5,015 nt of DNA from Candidatus Heimdallarchaeota archaeon (lineage in GTDB: Archaea; Asgardarchaeota; Heimdallarchaeia; JABLTI01), in the NCBI GenBank assembly GCA_030671945.1, contig DAOVHJ010000218.1, positions 1 through 5,015 of the forward strand, in the 5' to 3' direction. Numbering within the stretch: the stretch's first letter is position 1; each line of letters opens with the position of its first letter. Of the stretch, positions 1-5,015 are shown piece after piece. The position numbers and the translations under genes are program-made. Under the pieces are notes generated by a model. It did not search any database. It saw only the letters and a list, made by a program, of their open reading frames with translations, and was not told where the DNA came from.

Positions 1-1
1 T

Positions 2-154
2 GGATATTATAAAGAGCATCCTTTTGTTGACAAAGCTAAATTGGTTATAAAAGCTGCTCCTAAAAGAAAAATAGACAAAGCGGTAAGAACTGCCTGTAGA
101 GATTTAGTGAAAAGTGTTGATGATTTCTATAAACTCTTGGAAAAAACCAAATAG
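2..154 (+). CDS. C-terminal end of an unidentified protein (5' partial)
   Basis: An open frame enters from the left edge and ends at a TAG at 152-154, giving the last 50 residues of a protein that starts GYYKEHPFVDKAKL and ends DDFYKLLEKTK. The tail is rich in lysine with alternating hydrophobic residues (LVIKAAPKRKIDKAVRTACR), as expected for an amphipathic helix followed by a helical end. Codon use is AT-rich like the neighbours. I do not recognise the family from this fragment and assign no function. It lies on the same strand as the RNase III-like gene, but 95 bp and an oligo-T tract separate them, so they are probably not one operon. Confidence 0.7.
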   Translation, partial: GYYKEHPFVDKAKLVIKAAPKRKIDKAVRTACRDLVKSVDDFYKLLEKTK

Positions 155-163
155 AAATTAATC

Positions 164-176
164 TTGTTTTTTATTT
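164..176 (+). terminator. oligo-T tract after the partial gene
   Basis: The run TTGTTTTTTATTT begins 10 bases after the stop of the upstream partial gene. Archaeal RNA polymerases commonly terminate at oligo-T stretches without needing a strong hairpin, and I see no convincing stem before it. The rest of the gap to base 249 is AT-rich and holds only weak TATA-like sequences, for example around 212-221, that could serve the next gene. The terminator role is inference from position and composition. Confidence 0.4.
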
Positions 177-249
177 CCGTTCTAATTTCCCTAGGAACTA
201 TTTTTAGAGAGTAATACTTAGTTTGTTGTAGAGCTCAAGTTGATGTCAA

Positions 250-684
250 ATGAAAAAAGCAGCATTCCCAGAGAAGACAAAACAGAAACTAAGAGAAATA
301 ATGAGAAACCATAATCTAGCAAAGTTCGGGGATGCATTAGTGAATTTCATCTATTCATTAGCAAAAACAAAAGTCTATGGCAAACCTGTGGGGGAAAGAG
401 TTTATGATAAGGCGCTTTCAGAAGCAGTACGGGGAGCCGGTCTTAGAGCTCTTATGCCATCAAGTTCTACAGCAGGAGAGGTAGGAGATGGAGCAGAAGC
501 ATTAATTGGTCATTCATATTTGAATGGATTGTATACTATTGATGAGCTAGTTGCTATAATTGAATCTTCAATTCAAGAATACGATCTCGAAGCTTATGAA
601 AAACGAAGTAAAGAACGAGAAATAATTGCTGAAGCTTTTACAAAATTAATGTTGGAAATCATTGAACGAAGAGAAGAAAAATAG
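250..684 (+). CDS. stand-alone RNase III-family protein (archaeal type)
   Basis: This 144-residue protein looks like a lone RNase III catalytic domain without a double-stranded RNA binding domain. Two RNase III signature segments are visible. The first, LAKFGDALVNFIY (residues 23-35), matches the helix that usually carries the E-x-x-x-D pair. The second, GDGAEALIGHSYLNG (79-93), matches the D-x-x-E-A-L-I-G helix. Asp28, Asp80 and Glu83 fit three of the four metal-binding acids, but the expected first Glu (four before Asp28) is Ala24. Residues 94-144 are helical and highly charged. A stop codon lies in frame at 241-243, so ATG 250 is the first usable start; no strong Shine-Dalgarno precedes it, and a short or leaderless mRNA is possible. 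Expected role is cleavage or binding of structured RNA in the cytoplasm. The next gene follows 32 bp later on the same strand, so co-transcription is likely. Family call is fairly secure; activity is not. Confidence 0.82.
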   Translation: MKKAAFPEKTKQKLREIMRNHNLAKFGDALVNFIYSLAKTKVYGKPVGERVYDKALSEAVRGAGLRALMPSSSTAGEVGDGAEALIGHSYLNGLYTIDELVAIIESSIQEYDLEAYEKRSKEREIIAEAFTKLMLEIIERREEK

Positions 685-705
685 CATTTGAGAAATTTTC
701 TTTAT

Positions 706-711
706 AGGTGA
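706..711 (+). promoter_or_regulatory. ribosome binding site that decides the DUF99 start
   Basis: AGGTGA matches the archaeal Shine-Dalgarno consensus and lies 5 bases before TTG 717. The other candidate start, GTG 708, sits inside this motif and has nothing similar upstream. It also directly follows an in-frame TAG at 705-707. The motif therefore supports initiation at the TTG. Confidence 0.55.
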
Positions 712-716
712 CAGGC

Positions 717-1295
717 TTGAATCCGCAACTAAAAAAAGGAATAAAAATTATTGGATTAGCATGTGCATCTTTTAACCGGGAGAAAGACAAAAACGTACCG
801 ATAATTGGTGTAATTTATCGTGGTTCCATCCTTCTAGAAGGGGTTCTGAAAAGTCAAGTTACAGTTGATGGATCTGATGCAACAGAGCGAATTGCTGATA
901 TGATTCTGCAGAGTTCTCATCAACAGCAATTAAAGTTAATAATGACTAGGGGAGTCACAATTGCGGGATTTAATTATATTGATTTAGAGCAGCTACATCA
1001 AAAAACCGATTTACCAATAATCTCTGTAGTTGATAGAGAACCAAATATGGAAAAAATATCCAAAGCATTACGAAATTTGCCGGATGGAGAAAAGAAATTA
1101 GCAATTATCAAAAAAAATGGTTTACCTCGAGAGTATATTTCTGCTGAAAATAATGAACCAATTTATGTTCAATTTATAGGTCTAGAACATGAAGCGATTT
1201 CTCAATTATTAAAAGATCTTACTCTTGTTGGTAGAATTCCTGAACCTATTCGGGTTGCGAGACTAATTGCAATAGCAGAAAGAATGAATGTTTAA
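717..1295 (+). CDS. DUF99 / UPF0215 family protein (endonuclease V-like fold)
   Basis: About 192 residues from the TTG (195 if GTG 708 is used). The architecture follows the archaeal DUF99 family: an N-terminal strand IKIIGLACASF, then IIGVIYRGSILLEGVL, the block VDGSDATERIADMI, the central GFNYIDLEQL, VVDREPNMEKISKALRN, and the C-terminal IPEPIRVARLIAIAERM. DUF99 is regarded as related to endonuclease V, with an RNase H-like fold, and its physiological role is poorly known. Compared with the family pattern as I remember it, positions expected to be acidic or His are changed: GLACASF where many members have GIDD, TRGVTIAGFN where DG is common, and RVAR where RVAH is common. The protein may thus be a nuclease-dead or divergent member. 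It sits 32 bp after the RNase III-like gene, probably in one operon, and its stop lies one base from the convergent TFS stop. Confidence 0.85.
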   Translation: MNPQLKKGIKIIGLACASFNREKDKNVPIIGVIYRGSILLEGVLKSQVTVDGSDATERIADMILQSSHQQQLKLIMTRGVTIAGFNYIDLEQLHQKTDLPIISVVDREPNMEKISKALRNLPDGEKKLAIIKKNGLPREYISAENNEPIYVQFIGLEHEAISQLLKDLTLVGRIPEPIRVARLIAIAERMNV

Positions 1296-1296
1296 A

Positions 1297-1632
1297 TTAA
1301 TCGTATTCTCTCCAAGTGTGTTTACACTTCATACAACGATAAAACCTGGTTGGTGCTTCATCACCGCTACGTGTTTGTACCGCCCAGTATTGAGTATCTA
1401 CAACAATAGCACACTTTGGACAACGCATTTTTTTCGTTGGCATGGTATTCAATGCATCAGGGTCCTCAATTATAACCATACTTTCTTGATTAGATTGTTT
1501 AATCTCTTGTTTCTGTGTTTGCTCTCCTTTTGAAAGCTCCTTCCCTTCGCCACACTTTGGACAAGTCATTACTACTTTTCCATTTATTTTCTTTGGTGCT
1601 AATAGTGAACCACATTCGTCACAAAATTCCAT
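1297..1632 (-). CDS. tfs: TFS, archaeal transcript cleavage factor (TFIIS / RpoM-like)
   Basis: This 111-residue protein has two zinc ribbons. The N-terminal one uses Cys4, Cys7, Cys24 and Cys27, like RPB9 and archaeal TFS. The C-terminal one uses Cys71, Cys74, Cys100 and Cys103, like the TFIIS domain III. Between the second Cys pairs lies RSGDEAPTRF, with the acidic Asp91-Glu92 pair at the hairpin tip. In TFIIS and TFS this pair enters the polymerase secondary channel and stimulates cleavage of backtracked RNA, so this copy looks active. A Gln/Lys-rich linker (about 32-52) joins the domains. Length is usual for TFS. ATG 1632 is supported by GGAG at 1643-1646, 10 bases upstream on the minus strand. 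It is the last gene of a minus-strand series, 119 bp after the flippase, and converges on DUF99. RpoM is an older name for the same family. Confidence 0.93.
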   Translation of the reverse strand: MEFCDECGSLLAPKKINGKVVMTCPKCGEGKELSKGEQTQKQEIKQSNQESMVIIEDPDALNTMPTKKMRCPKCAIVVDTQYWAVQTRSGDEAPTRFYRCMKCKHTWREYD

Positions 1633-1669
1633 TTTTGTTATTCTCCGTTGTCTTGTCTCTTGTTATCGT

Positions 1670-1683
1670 ATCAGAACTCTGAT
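1670..1683. repeat. short inverted repeat upstream of TFS
   Basis: ATCAGA and TCTGAT face each other around two bases (ATCAGAACTCTGAT), 38-51 bases before the TFS start. A symmetric site here could be an operator near the transcription start. No clear TATA box is seen next to it, and six-base arms occur by chance in AT-rich DNA, so a regulatory role is only a possibility. Confidence 0.2.
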
Positions 1684-1751
1684 TTGAATAATGAATTGTA
1701 TTGTTTTTTTAAATCTTTGCTTTTTCTCGTAACATCAGTTTTTCTTAATTT

Positions 1752-3413
1752 TTAATTTGTTTTCCTTTTCAAATCGATCTTTTTTCTTCTACCAAATAGT
1801 CGTTTAAACAAATCAAGGGCAAATACAAAATCAGCCTTTGTTAATCGAATTATTAGTAAACTAATAATCAAACAACAAATGGCGATAATTATTTTCCAGT
1901 AAATCGCAATGCCAACGTAGAATTGAATGAGATAAACTATAGCAATAGCAATAGAAGTTATGAAACTTAAACTTAAAATCTCACCTACACTTCGAAGAGA
2001 AATAATTTCATTAGATAACATATTAAAAATCGCATAAAGAAGCATTATTGAATAAGCTATTATGAAAGCGAAAGCTACTCCTATAATACCAAATCCAGGA
2101 ACAAAGAACAAGCTAAAACAGCAGATAGCTATGAGTCCAATGAATTCCGCTTTCGCATAAATGCTTGGTTTTCTAAGGGAAATATTACTGCTCATTAAAA
2201 GATAATAAGCCGATGAAATGTGTCCTCCTATAATCAATAATCGGAGCAAAGGAATGATCGTTGAAGTTCCAAGCCATAAACTACTGCCACTGCTAATAAT
2301 AAGTTCTAAAAGCATTTGAATCTCTTCAGTAAAAATACCAAAAATAACATTTATTGGAATGGTTGCTAGCATCATAAACCGAATTGCTCTTTGAAGCTCT
2401 TTCCTTGCATCTTTTAACTCAAGCGTTCTCAAATGTGGAAGTAACATTCGTCCAATTGAATCTTGTGGAATGCGAGTAGCCATTATTAACATAAAAACAT
2501 AATTGAAATAGGCAATCTGAATATAGGCAAGATGACCGTTTTCAAAGAAAAATCCTAAAATAATGAATATCATTGCCCCTTCAATTAATTGTGTAGCAAT
2601 AGATGCTATAACAATCGGTGAAGAAAAAGACAGTATCAATCTTAATGATTTAAAAGAATGTAAAATATTTCGGAATATTTTCTTTCTTTTGAAAAAAGAG
2701 CTAATATACTCTTTATTTACTATCAAACTATATACAACAGAAAGAAGACTGCCAAATCCTAACCCCAAAATAATTGAAAAAACACCAAATCCCAAATAGA
2801 CGAAAAGAGTAGAAAATAGCAAATTACCAATACTTTGAATGCCAATCGCTACAACACTCTGTTTAATCTTCCTTAATCCCAATAAAGAGCTGTTCAAAGA
2901 AGAAACTAAAAAGGTCATGGGAAATACAAATAATAAACCAAAAATCAGCTTTACAAAGGACAAACCACCTAAAACATCAACTCTGGGTTGAACAATATAA
3001 ACCACTAGAAAGAATACTATAATTGCAAAAACTAAACCTGAAATAATACTGAACATTATAGACGCAATAATCATATCACTTATTTTTTCTTTATCAATAT
3101 TTTTCCCAGAGAAATGTATGATGATTGAGTTTCCAATCCCCTTCAAAGCAATTACTGTCGTTATAACCATTATTCTTTGAAGTGTTCTTGAAGCTCCAAA
3201 AATATAATCGGGCATTTTATGAATTAGAATAGCTGCGAGAATAAAACCAGAAATCACAATGACTATATTTGCAAGGAATAGTAAAGCTGAACCGCTGACC
3301 AAACTAGAAGTTGTTTCAATAGCTAGATCATGAGCAGTTGGGATTTTATCATTTGTAGACTCAAGAGAAGATTTTTCTGGATTTTTATTAGCTTCAACTT
3401 GAGATTTCGACAT
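1752..3413 (-). CDS. multi-pass MATE/Wzx-like flippase (MOP superfamily)
   Basis: About 553 residues with roughly 14 strongly hydrophobic segments, for example ALLFLANIVIVISGFILA (about 43-61), a long one near 115-141, and the last near IIIAICCLIISLLIIRL. The final 20 or so residues are very basic (RLFGRRKKIDLKRK) and the first 40 are polar, so both ends are probably cytoplasmic. The layout fits polysaccharide-biosynthesis or lipid-linked oligosaccharide flippases of the MOP/MATE group, which move lipid-linked sugars or small molecules across the cytoplasmic membrane; the substrate cannot be told. The open frame reaches an ATG at 3449, but I prefer ATG 3413: TGAGGG lies 5 bases upstream of it, and the TATA-like box at 3457-3466 would start transcription near 3435, after the first ATG. 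No glycosyltransferase genes lie nearby, which leaves the pathway open. No oligo-T terminator follows it on the minus strand, so readthrough into TFS is possible. Confidence 0.82.
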   Translation of the reverse strand: MSKSQVEANKNPEKSSLESTNDKIPTAHDLAIETTSSLVSGSALLFLANIVIVISGFILAAILIHKMPDYIFGASRTLQRIMVITTVIALKGIGNSIIIHFSGKNIDKEKISDMIIASIMFSIISGLVFAIIVFFLVVYIVQPRVDVLGGLSFVKLIFGLLFVFPMTFLVSSLNSSLLGLRKIKQSVVAIGIQSIGNLLFSTLFVYLGFGVFSIILGLGFGSLLSVVYSLIVNKEYISSFFKRKKIFRNILHSFKSLRLILSFSSPIVIASIATQLIEGAMIFIILGFFFENGHLAYIQIAYFNYVFMLIMATRIPQDSIGRMLLPHLRTLELKDARKELQRAIRFMMLATIPINVIFGIFTEEIQMLLELIISSGSSLWLGTSTIIPLLRLLIIGGHISSAYYLLMSSNISLRKPSIYAKAEFIGLIAICCFSLFFVPGFGIIGVAFAFIIAYSIMLLYAIFNMLSNEIISLRSVGEILSLSFITSIAIAIVYLIQFYVGIAIYWKIIIAICCLIISLLIIRLTKADFVFALDLFKRLFGRRKKIDLKRKTN

Positions 3414-3418
3414 AATAT

Positions 3419-3424
3419 CCCTCA
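3419..3424 (-). promoter_or_regulatory. ribosome binding site that decides the flippase start
   Basis: On the minus strand TGAGGG lies 5 bases before ATG 3413, a good Shine-Dalgarno match at ideal distance. The upstream ATG at 3449 has no comparable motif. This favours a protein 12 residues shorter than the longest open frame. Confidence 0.6.
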
Positions 3425-3456
3425 GAAATGATTCATTACAATAAAACATAACATCA

Positions 3457-3466
3457 TAATATATTA
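3457..3466 (-). promoter_or_regulatory. TATA-like box for the flippase gene
   Basis: The palindromic AT-only block TAATATATTA is preceded on the minus strand by purine-containing AAAGCT, resembling a BRE plus TATA arrangement. Typical archaeal spacing of about 25 bases puts initiation near 3435, giving a leader of about 22 bases that contains the Shine-Dalgarno site. It lies between the terminator of the GTPase gene and the flippase start, which suits an independent promoter. Confidence 0.42.
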
Positions 3467-3500
3467 AGCTTTAATTCTTAATTGAAAATTAATTAAAATC

Positions 3501-3530
3501 GAAAAGAAAAAAGGAAGAATACCATTCCTT
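3501..3530 (-). terminator. hairpin plus U-run terminator after the GTPase gene
   Basis: Read on the minus strand, AAGGAA, an 8-base loop and TTCCTT (3530 down to 3511) form a six-pair stem that is followed at once by TTTTCTTTTC. The stem begins inside the GTPase stop codon. A second pairing block, AAGAAAA at 3504-3510 with TTTTCTT at 3534-3540, extends the symmetry across a three-base bulge. The form resembles a bacterial intrinsic terminator; in archaea the U-run alone may be enough. It separates GTPase transcription from the flippase. Confidence 0.5.
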
Positions 3531-4272
3531 AACTTTTCTTACCTAATTCTTCCTCTTGCATCTTTTTAATTAATGCAATAATAGGACGAGAAATATTTTG
3601 ACATTTCAATGATGACATATCAAATATGTCTTTCTCTGAAAGATTCAATTCTTTTTGCAAATCTTCACTACTGAAAACGTTTGGTAAATCCTGTTTGTTA
3701 ACCGCGTAAATAATTGGAACTTTTCTCTCGACATTCTTTATGACTTGTTCTCTGAAATCCTCAAAATTCTCTCTGAGTTTTGGGTCAATTGGATCAATTA
3801 TGAAGATTACACCATCGGACCTTCTCTCAGCAAAAGCTCGAATGTCTTTAAAACGCCACTGACCTGGTGTACCAAATAAGTAAAAGATAGTGACCCATTT
3901 CACTTTTTTCTCATCAATTATCTCTTCAGTCAACTCGCTGAATTTAATAATATCTGCTTTATCTTCTCCTCCGATTAGTAATGCAACAACGGTGAAATCA
4001 AAAGTCTGGGTTGCAGTATTGGATTCGGGAAAAAGATCTGGATTTTTCTTTAATAATTCATAATCAACATAGAAGTATCTGGGGACTTCACGACCATGAG
4101 CTTCTGGATCGAAACATCTAATCATAGTAGTTTTACCACTGCCAGAGCTACCAGTAACACAAACTTTGTATACACCTCTAAGTTTTCCACTGAGGTAAGG
4201 ATAAGTATTCAATACATTATTAGCAGTTAAGATGCGCAATTTCTTTACTTCTAGTTCTATATCTTCTGTCAA
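3529..4272 (-). CDS. MglA/COG2229-like small GTPase with insertions
   Basis: This 247-residue protein is a Ras-like GTPase domain. P-loop GSSGSGKTT is at residues 41-49. A switch I-like segment TATQTFDF spans 86-93, with Thr88 the likely Mg-contacting residue. The G3 motif is FGTPGQWRF (133-141), G4 is NKQD (192-195) and G5 is SSLK (220-223). The G3 Asp of DxxGQ is Gly134, as in the MglA/COG2229-type proteins, Gln138 is kept, and Trp139 replaces the usual Glu. It is longer than a typical 170-190 residue small GTPase: about 35 residues precede the first strand, about 35 separate the P-loop from switch I, and about 20 extra charged residues lie at 101-124. No C-terminal prenylation cysteine or membrane segment is seen. 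The start is TTG 4272, with only a weak GGA upstream; an in-frame stop lies at 4297-4299. Role is probably nucleotide-dependent switching in the cytoplasm; partners are unknown, and no Roadblock/MglB-like gene is in view. Confidence 0.85.
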   Translation of the reverse strand: MTEDIELEVKKLRILTANNVLNTYPYLSGKLRGVYKVCVTGSSGSGKTTMIRCFDPEAHGREVPRYFYVDYELLKKNPDLFPESNTATQTFDFTVVALLIGGEDKADIIKFSELTEEIIDEKKVKWVTIFYLFGTPGQWRFKDIRAFAERRSDGVIFIIDPIDPKLRENFEDFREQVIKNVERKVPIIYAVNKQDLPNVFSSEDLQKELNLSEKDIFDMSSLKCQNISRPIIALIKKMQEEELGKKS

Positions 4273-4342
4273 ATATGCAACACGTCCAGATTTTTCTTAA
4301 GACAAGATATTAATCTTTATTCATTTTAATTTAGTGATTCTA

Positions 4343-4352
4343 TTTTATAAAA
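4343..4352 (-). promoter_or_regulatory. TATA-like box for the GTPase gene
   Basis: The palindrome TTTTATAAAA stands in the 116-bp gap upstream of the GTPase, with purine-rich AGAAGACAG before it on the minus strand. Initiation about 25 bases on would leave a leader of roughly 45-50 bases. A second AT block, ATTAATAT near 4304-4311, is an alternative that would give a nearly leaderless mRNA. The sequence alone cannot decide between them. Confidence 0.35.
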
Positions 4353-4388
4353 CTGTCTTCTTATGCATATAATCCAAATTTTACACAT

Positions 4389-4838
4389 TTATATGGAAAT
4401 TTGAACATGATGATTAAACAGCTCTTGTAGAGCAAGAAAAGCGTGTTTATCAATATTGAACAACTTTTTTAGCTCTGTATATGACTTTGAAGGAATAACA
4501 ACACAAAGAGAATTACTTATTTCTTGTAGTTCAAACACTCTTTTTGCAGGACGAAGCTGTCTGTAATCAAAATACTTACAATCACAACGATACATCACAT
4601 GTTTTTTCCCATCAATATCAATTGTTTTAATCCAAAGTAAATGCTCTCTTTCATCAGTTTCTTCGCCTTTCTCCAAAGTCTTTGAAAGGAAATGAGTGCG
4701 AATAAGTCCGTTGTCATATTTCCTATAACTAATAATTTCCAAAGGGGTATCAGTTCGTAATTTATCAAATCTTTTGCGATCAAAGAAGCATAAATCAAGA
4801 GGTAGGGCAATAAACTCTCGTTTATTTAAATCAGACAA
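4389..4838 (-). CDS. unrecognised 149-residue protein
   Basis: I do not recognise this family. The protein is soluble, with no signal peptide or membrane segment. Residues 1-115 look beta-rich with alternating charged and hydrophobic stretches (LIRTHFLSKTLEKG, HLLWIKTIDIDGKKHVMYRC). A lone Cys85-x-Cys87 pair follows, with a further Cys112, too few for an obvious zinc site unless the protein oligomerises. Residues 117-145 look helical (SYTELKKLFNIDKHAFLALQ). Translation appears to start at TTG 4838: no in-frame ATG lies upstream before the TAA at 4860-4862, and a weak GGAAG sits 10 bases upstream. Codon use and length suggest a real gene; it also has a plausible TATA box. It is upstream of the small GTPase on the same strand, 116 bp away, so the two could be functionally linked, but this is only context. 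Confidence 0.68.
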   Translation of the reverse strand: MSDLNKREFIALPLDLCFFDRKRFDKLRTDTPLEIISYRKYDNGLIRTHFLSKTLEKGEETDEREHLLWIKTIDIDGKKHVMYRCDCKYFDYRQLRPAKRVFELQEISNSLCVVIPSKSYTELKKLFNIDKHAFLALQELFNHHVQISI

Positions 4839-4881
4839 GATGAACAGACTTCCAGTATTTTAATTAAAATATCGAGGTCTT

Positions 4882-4891
4882 GATATAAATA
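4882..4891. promoter_or_regulatory. two-way TATA-like box in the divergent region
   Basis: GATATAAATA reads as a TATA-like element in both directions (TATTTATATC on the minus strand). On the minus strand, initiation about 26 bases away would fall near 4860, leaving a leader of about 20 bases for the 149-residue gene. On the plus strand it would fall near 4912, leaving about 70 bases before ATG 4981. An alternative plus-strand box, TTTATTTAA at 4937-4945, would place initiation almost on the ribosome binding site, which is less favourable. Confidence 0.4.
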
Positions 4892-4904
4892 CCTATTATT
4901 AAAA

Positions 4905-4955
4905 AATGAAAAAATCACCTGTAAAATTGAAAAGACTTTATTTAATGAAAAAATC
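4905..4955 (+). repeat. 12-base direct repeat in the leader of the right-edge gene
   Basis: AATGAAAAAATC occurs at 4905-4916 and again at 4944-4955, 39 bases apart and therefore in the same frame. Both copies lie within a 17-codon open frame from ATG 4906 to TAG 4957-4959 that begins and ends with the peptide MKKS. There is no Shine-Dalgarno motif before it. A leader peptide or protein-binding repeat is possible, but chance in A-rich DNA is also reasonable. Confidence 0.35.
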
Positions 4956-4966
4956 TTAGTAAAGAA

Positions 4967-4974
4967 GTGAGGAG
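4967..4974 (+). promoter_or_regulatory. strong ribosome binding site of the right-edge gene
   Basis: GTGAGGAG precedes ATG 4981 by 6 bases and is the best Shine-Dalgarno-like sequence in the window. It makes the short right-edge open frame credible as the start of a gene. Confidence 0.6.
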
Positions 4975-4980
4975 AAAGAA

Positions 4981-5015
4981 ATGACAGTAAAAACAGAGAG
5001 TGTGAGAATAAAGAA
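4981..5015 (+). CDS. N-terminal start of an unidentified protein (3' partial)
   Basis: Eleven codons are visible, encoding MTVKTESVRIK, before the window ends. The start is well supported by GTGAGGAG six bases upstream. The gene is divergent from the 149-residue minus-strand gene and may share its promoter region. Too little is present to suggest a family; the polar start shows no signal peptide or membrane segment so far. Confidence 0.6.
   Translation, partial: MTVKTESVRIK

Noticed and set aside
185..200. Palindrome-like sequence around CCTAGG before the RNase III-like gene
   Set aside because: The arms are only four to six bases, and there is no second copy or clear promoter relation; this is within chance expectation.
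1288..1533. Open frame of 81 codons on the plus strand
   Set aside because: It lies opposite the clearly coding TFS gene, is Cys/Phe/His-rich without family features, and has no ribosome binding site; it is an antisense shadow of the zinc-ribbon codons.
1684..1751. T-rich plus-strand stretch as a terminator
   Set aside because: The T-runs are on the plus strand, whereas both flanking genes are on the minus strand, where the same stretch is A-rich.
2563..2799. Open frame of 78 codons on the plus strand inside the flippase
   Set aside because: It is antisense to hydrophobic flippase codons, has no start signals, and its composition is explained by the opposite strand.
3414..3449. N-terminal extension of the flippase to ATG 3449
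   Set aside because: There is no ribosome binding site at that ATG, and the likely transcription start falls downstream of it, while ATG 3413 has a good site.
4595..4810. Open frame of 71 codons on the minus strand overlapping the 149-residue gene
   Set aside because: It sits in another frame of a longer gene with better start context and promoter placement; the apparent hydrophobicity comes from frame-shifted codons.

Overview
The window reads as a low-GC archaeal chromosome. Three genes belong to families that are archaeal or archaeal-type: a stand-alone RNase III-like protein, a DUF99/UPF0215 protein and a TFS-type RNA polymerase cleavage factor. Upstream AT-rich boxes look like archaeal TATA elements, and several starts are non-ATG. 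A MglA/COG2229-type small GTPase with long insertions recalls the GTPase-rich Asgard archaea. That placement is inference; no rRNA or other phylogenetic marker is present.

Layout: bases 1-154 carry the last 50 codons of a plus-strand gene I cannot identify, followed by an oligo-T stretch. A plus-strand pair follows: the RNase III-like gene (250-684) and the DUF99 gene (about 717-1295). These meet a minus-strand series tail to tail, with one base between the stops of DUF99 and TFS. Reading leftward from 4838, the minus-strand series is an unrecognised 149-residue protein, the small GTPase, a multi-pass MATE/Wzx-like flippase, and TFS. The gaps between these are about 115, 115 and 119 bp. Two hold plausible TATA boxes, and one also holds a hairpin plus U-run terminator, so these are probably separate or only partly linked transcription units. 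At the right edge a divergent region leads into a plus-strand gene that starts at 4981 with a strong ribosome binding site and runs off the window.

Functional picture: the left half is nucleic-acid related (RNase III-like, endonuclease V-like DUF99, transcript cleavage factor). The right half is membrane and GTPase related. Nothing here is a recognisable mobile element, CRISPR array, defence system or tRNA/rRNA gene. The best leads are the divergent GTPase beside an uncharacterised protein, and DUF99 and RNase III members in which several usually acidic or catalytic positions are altered.
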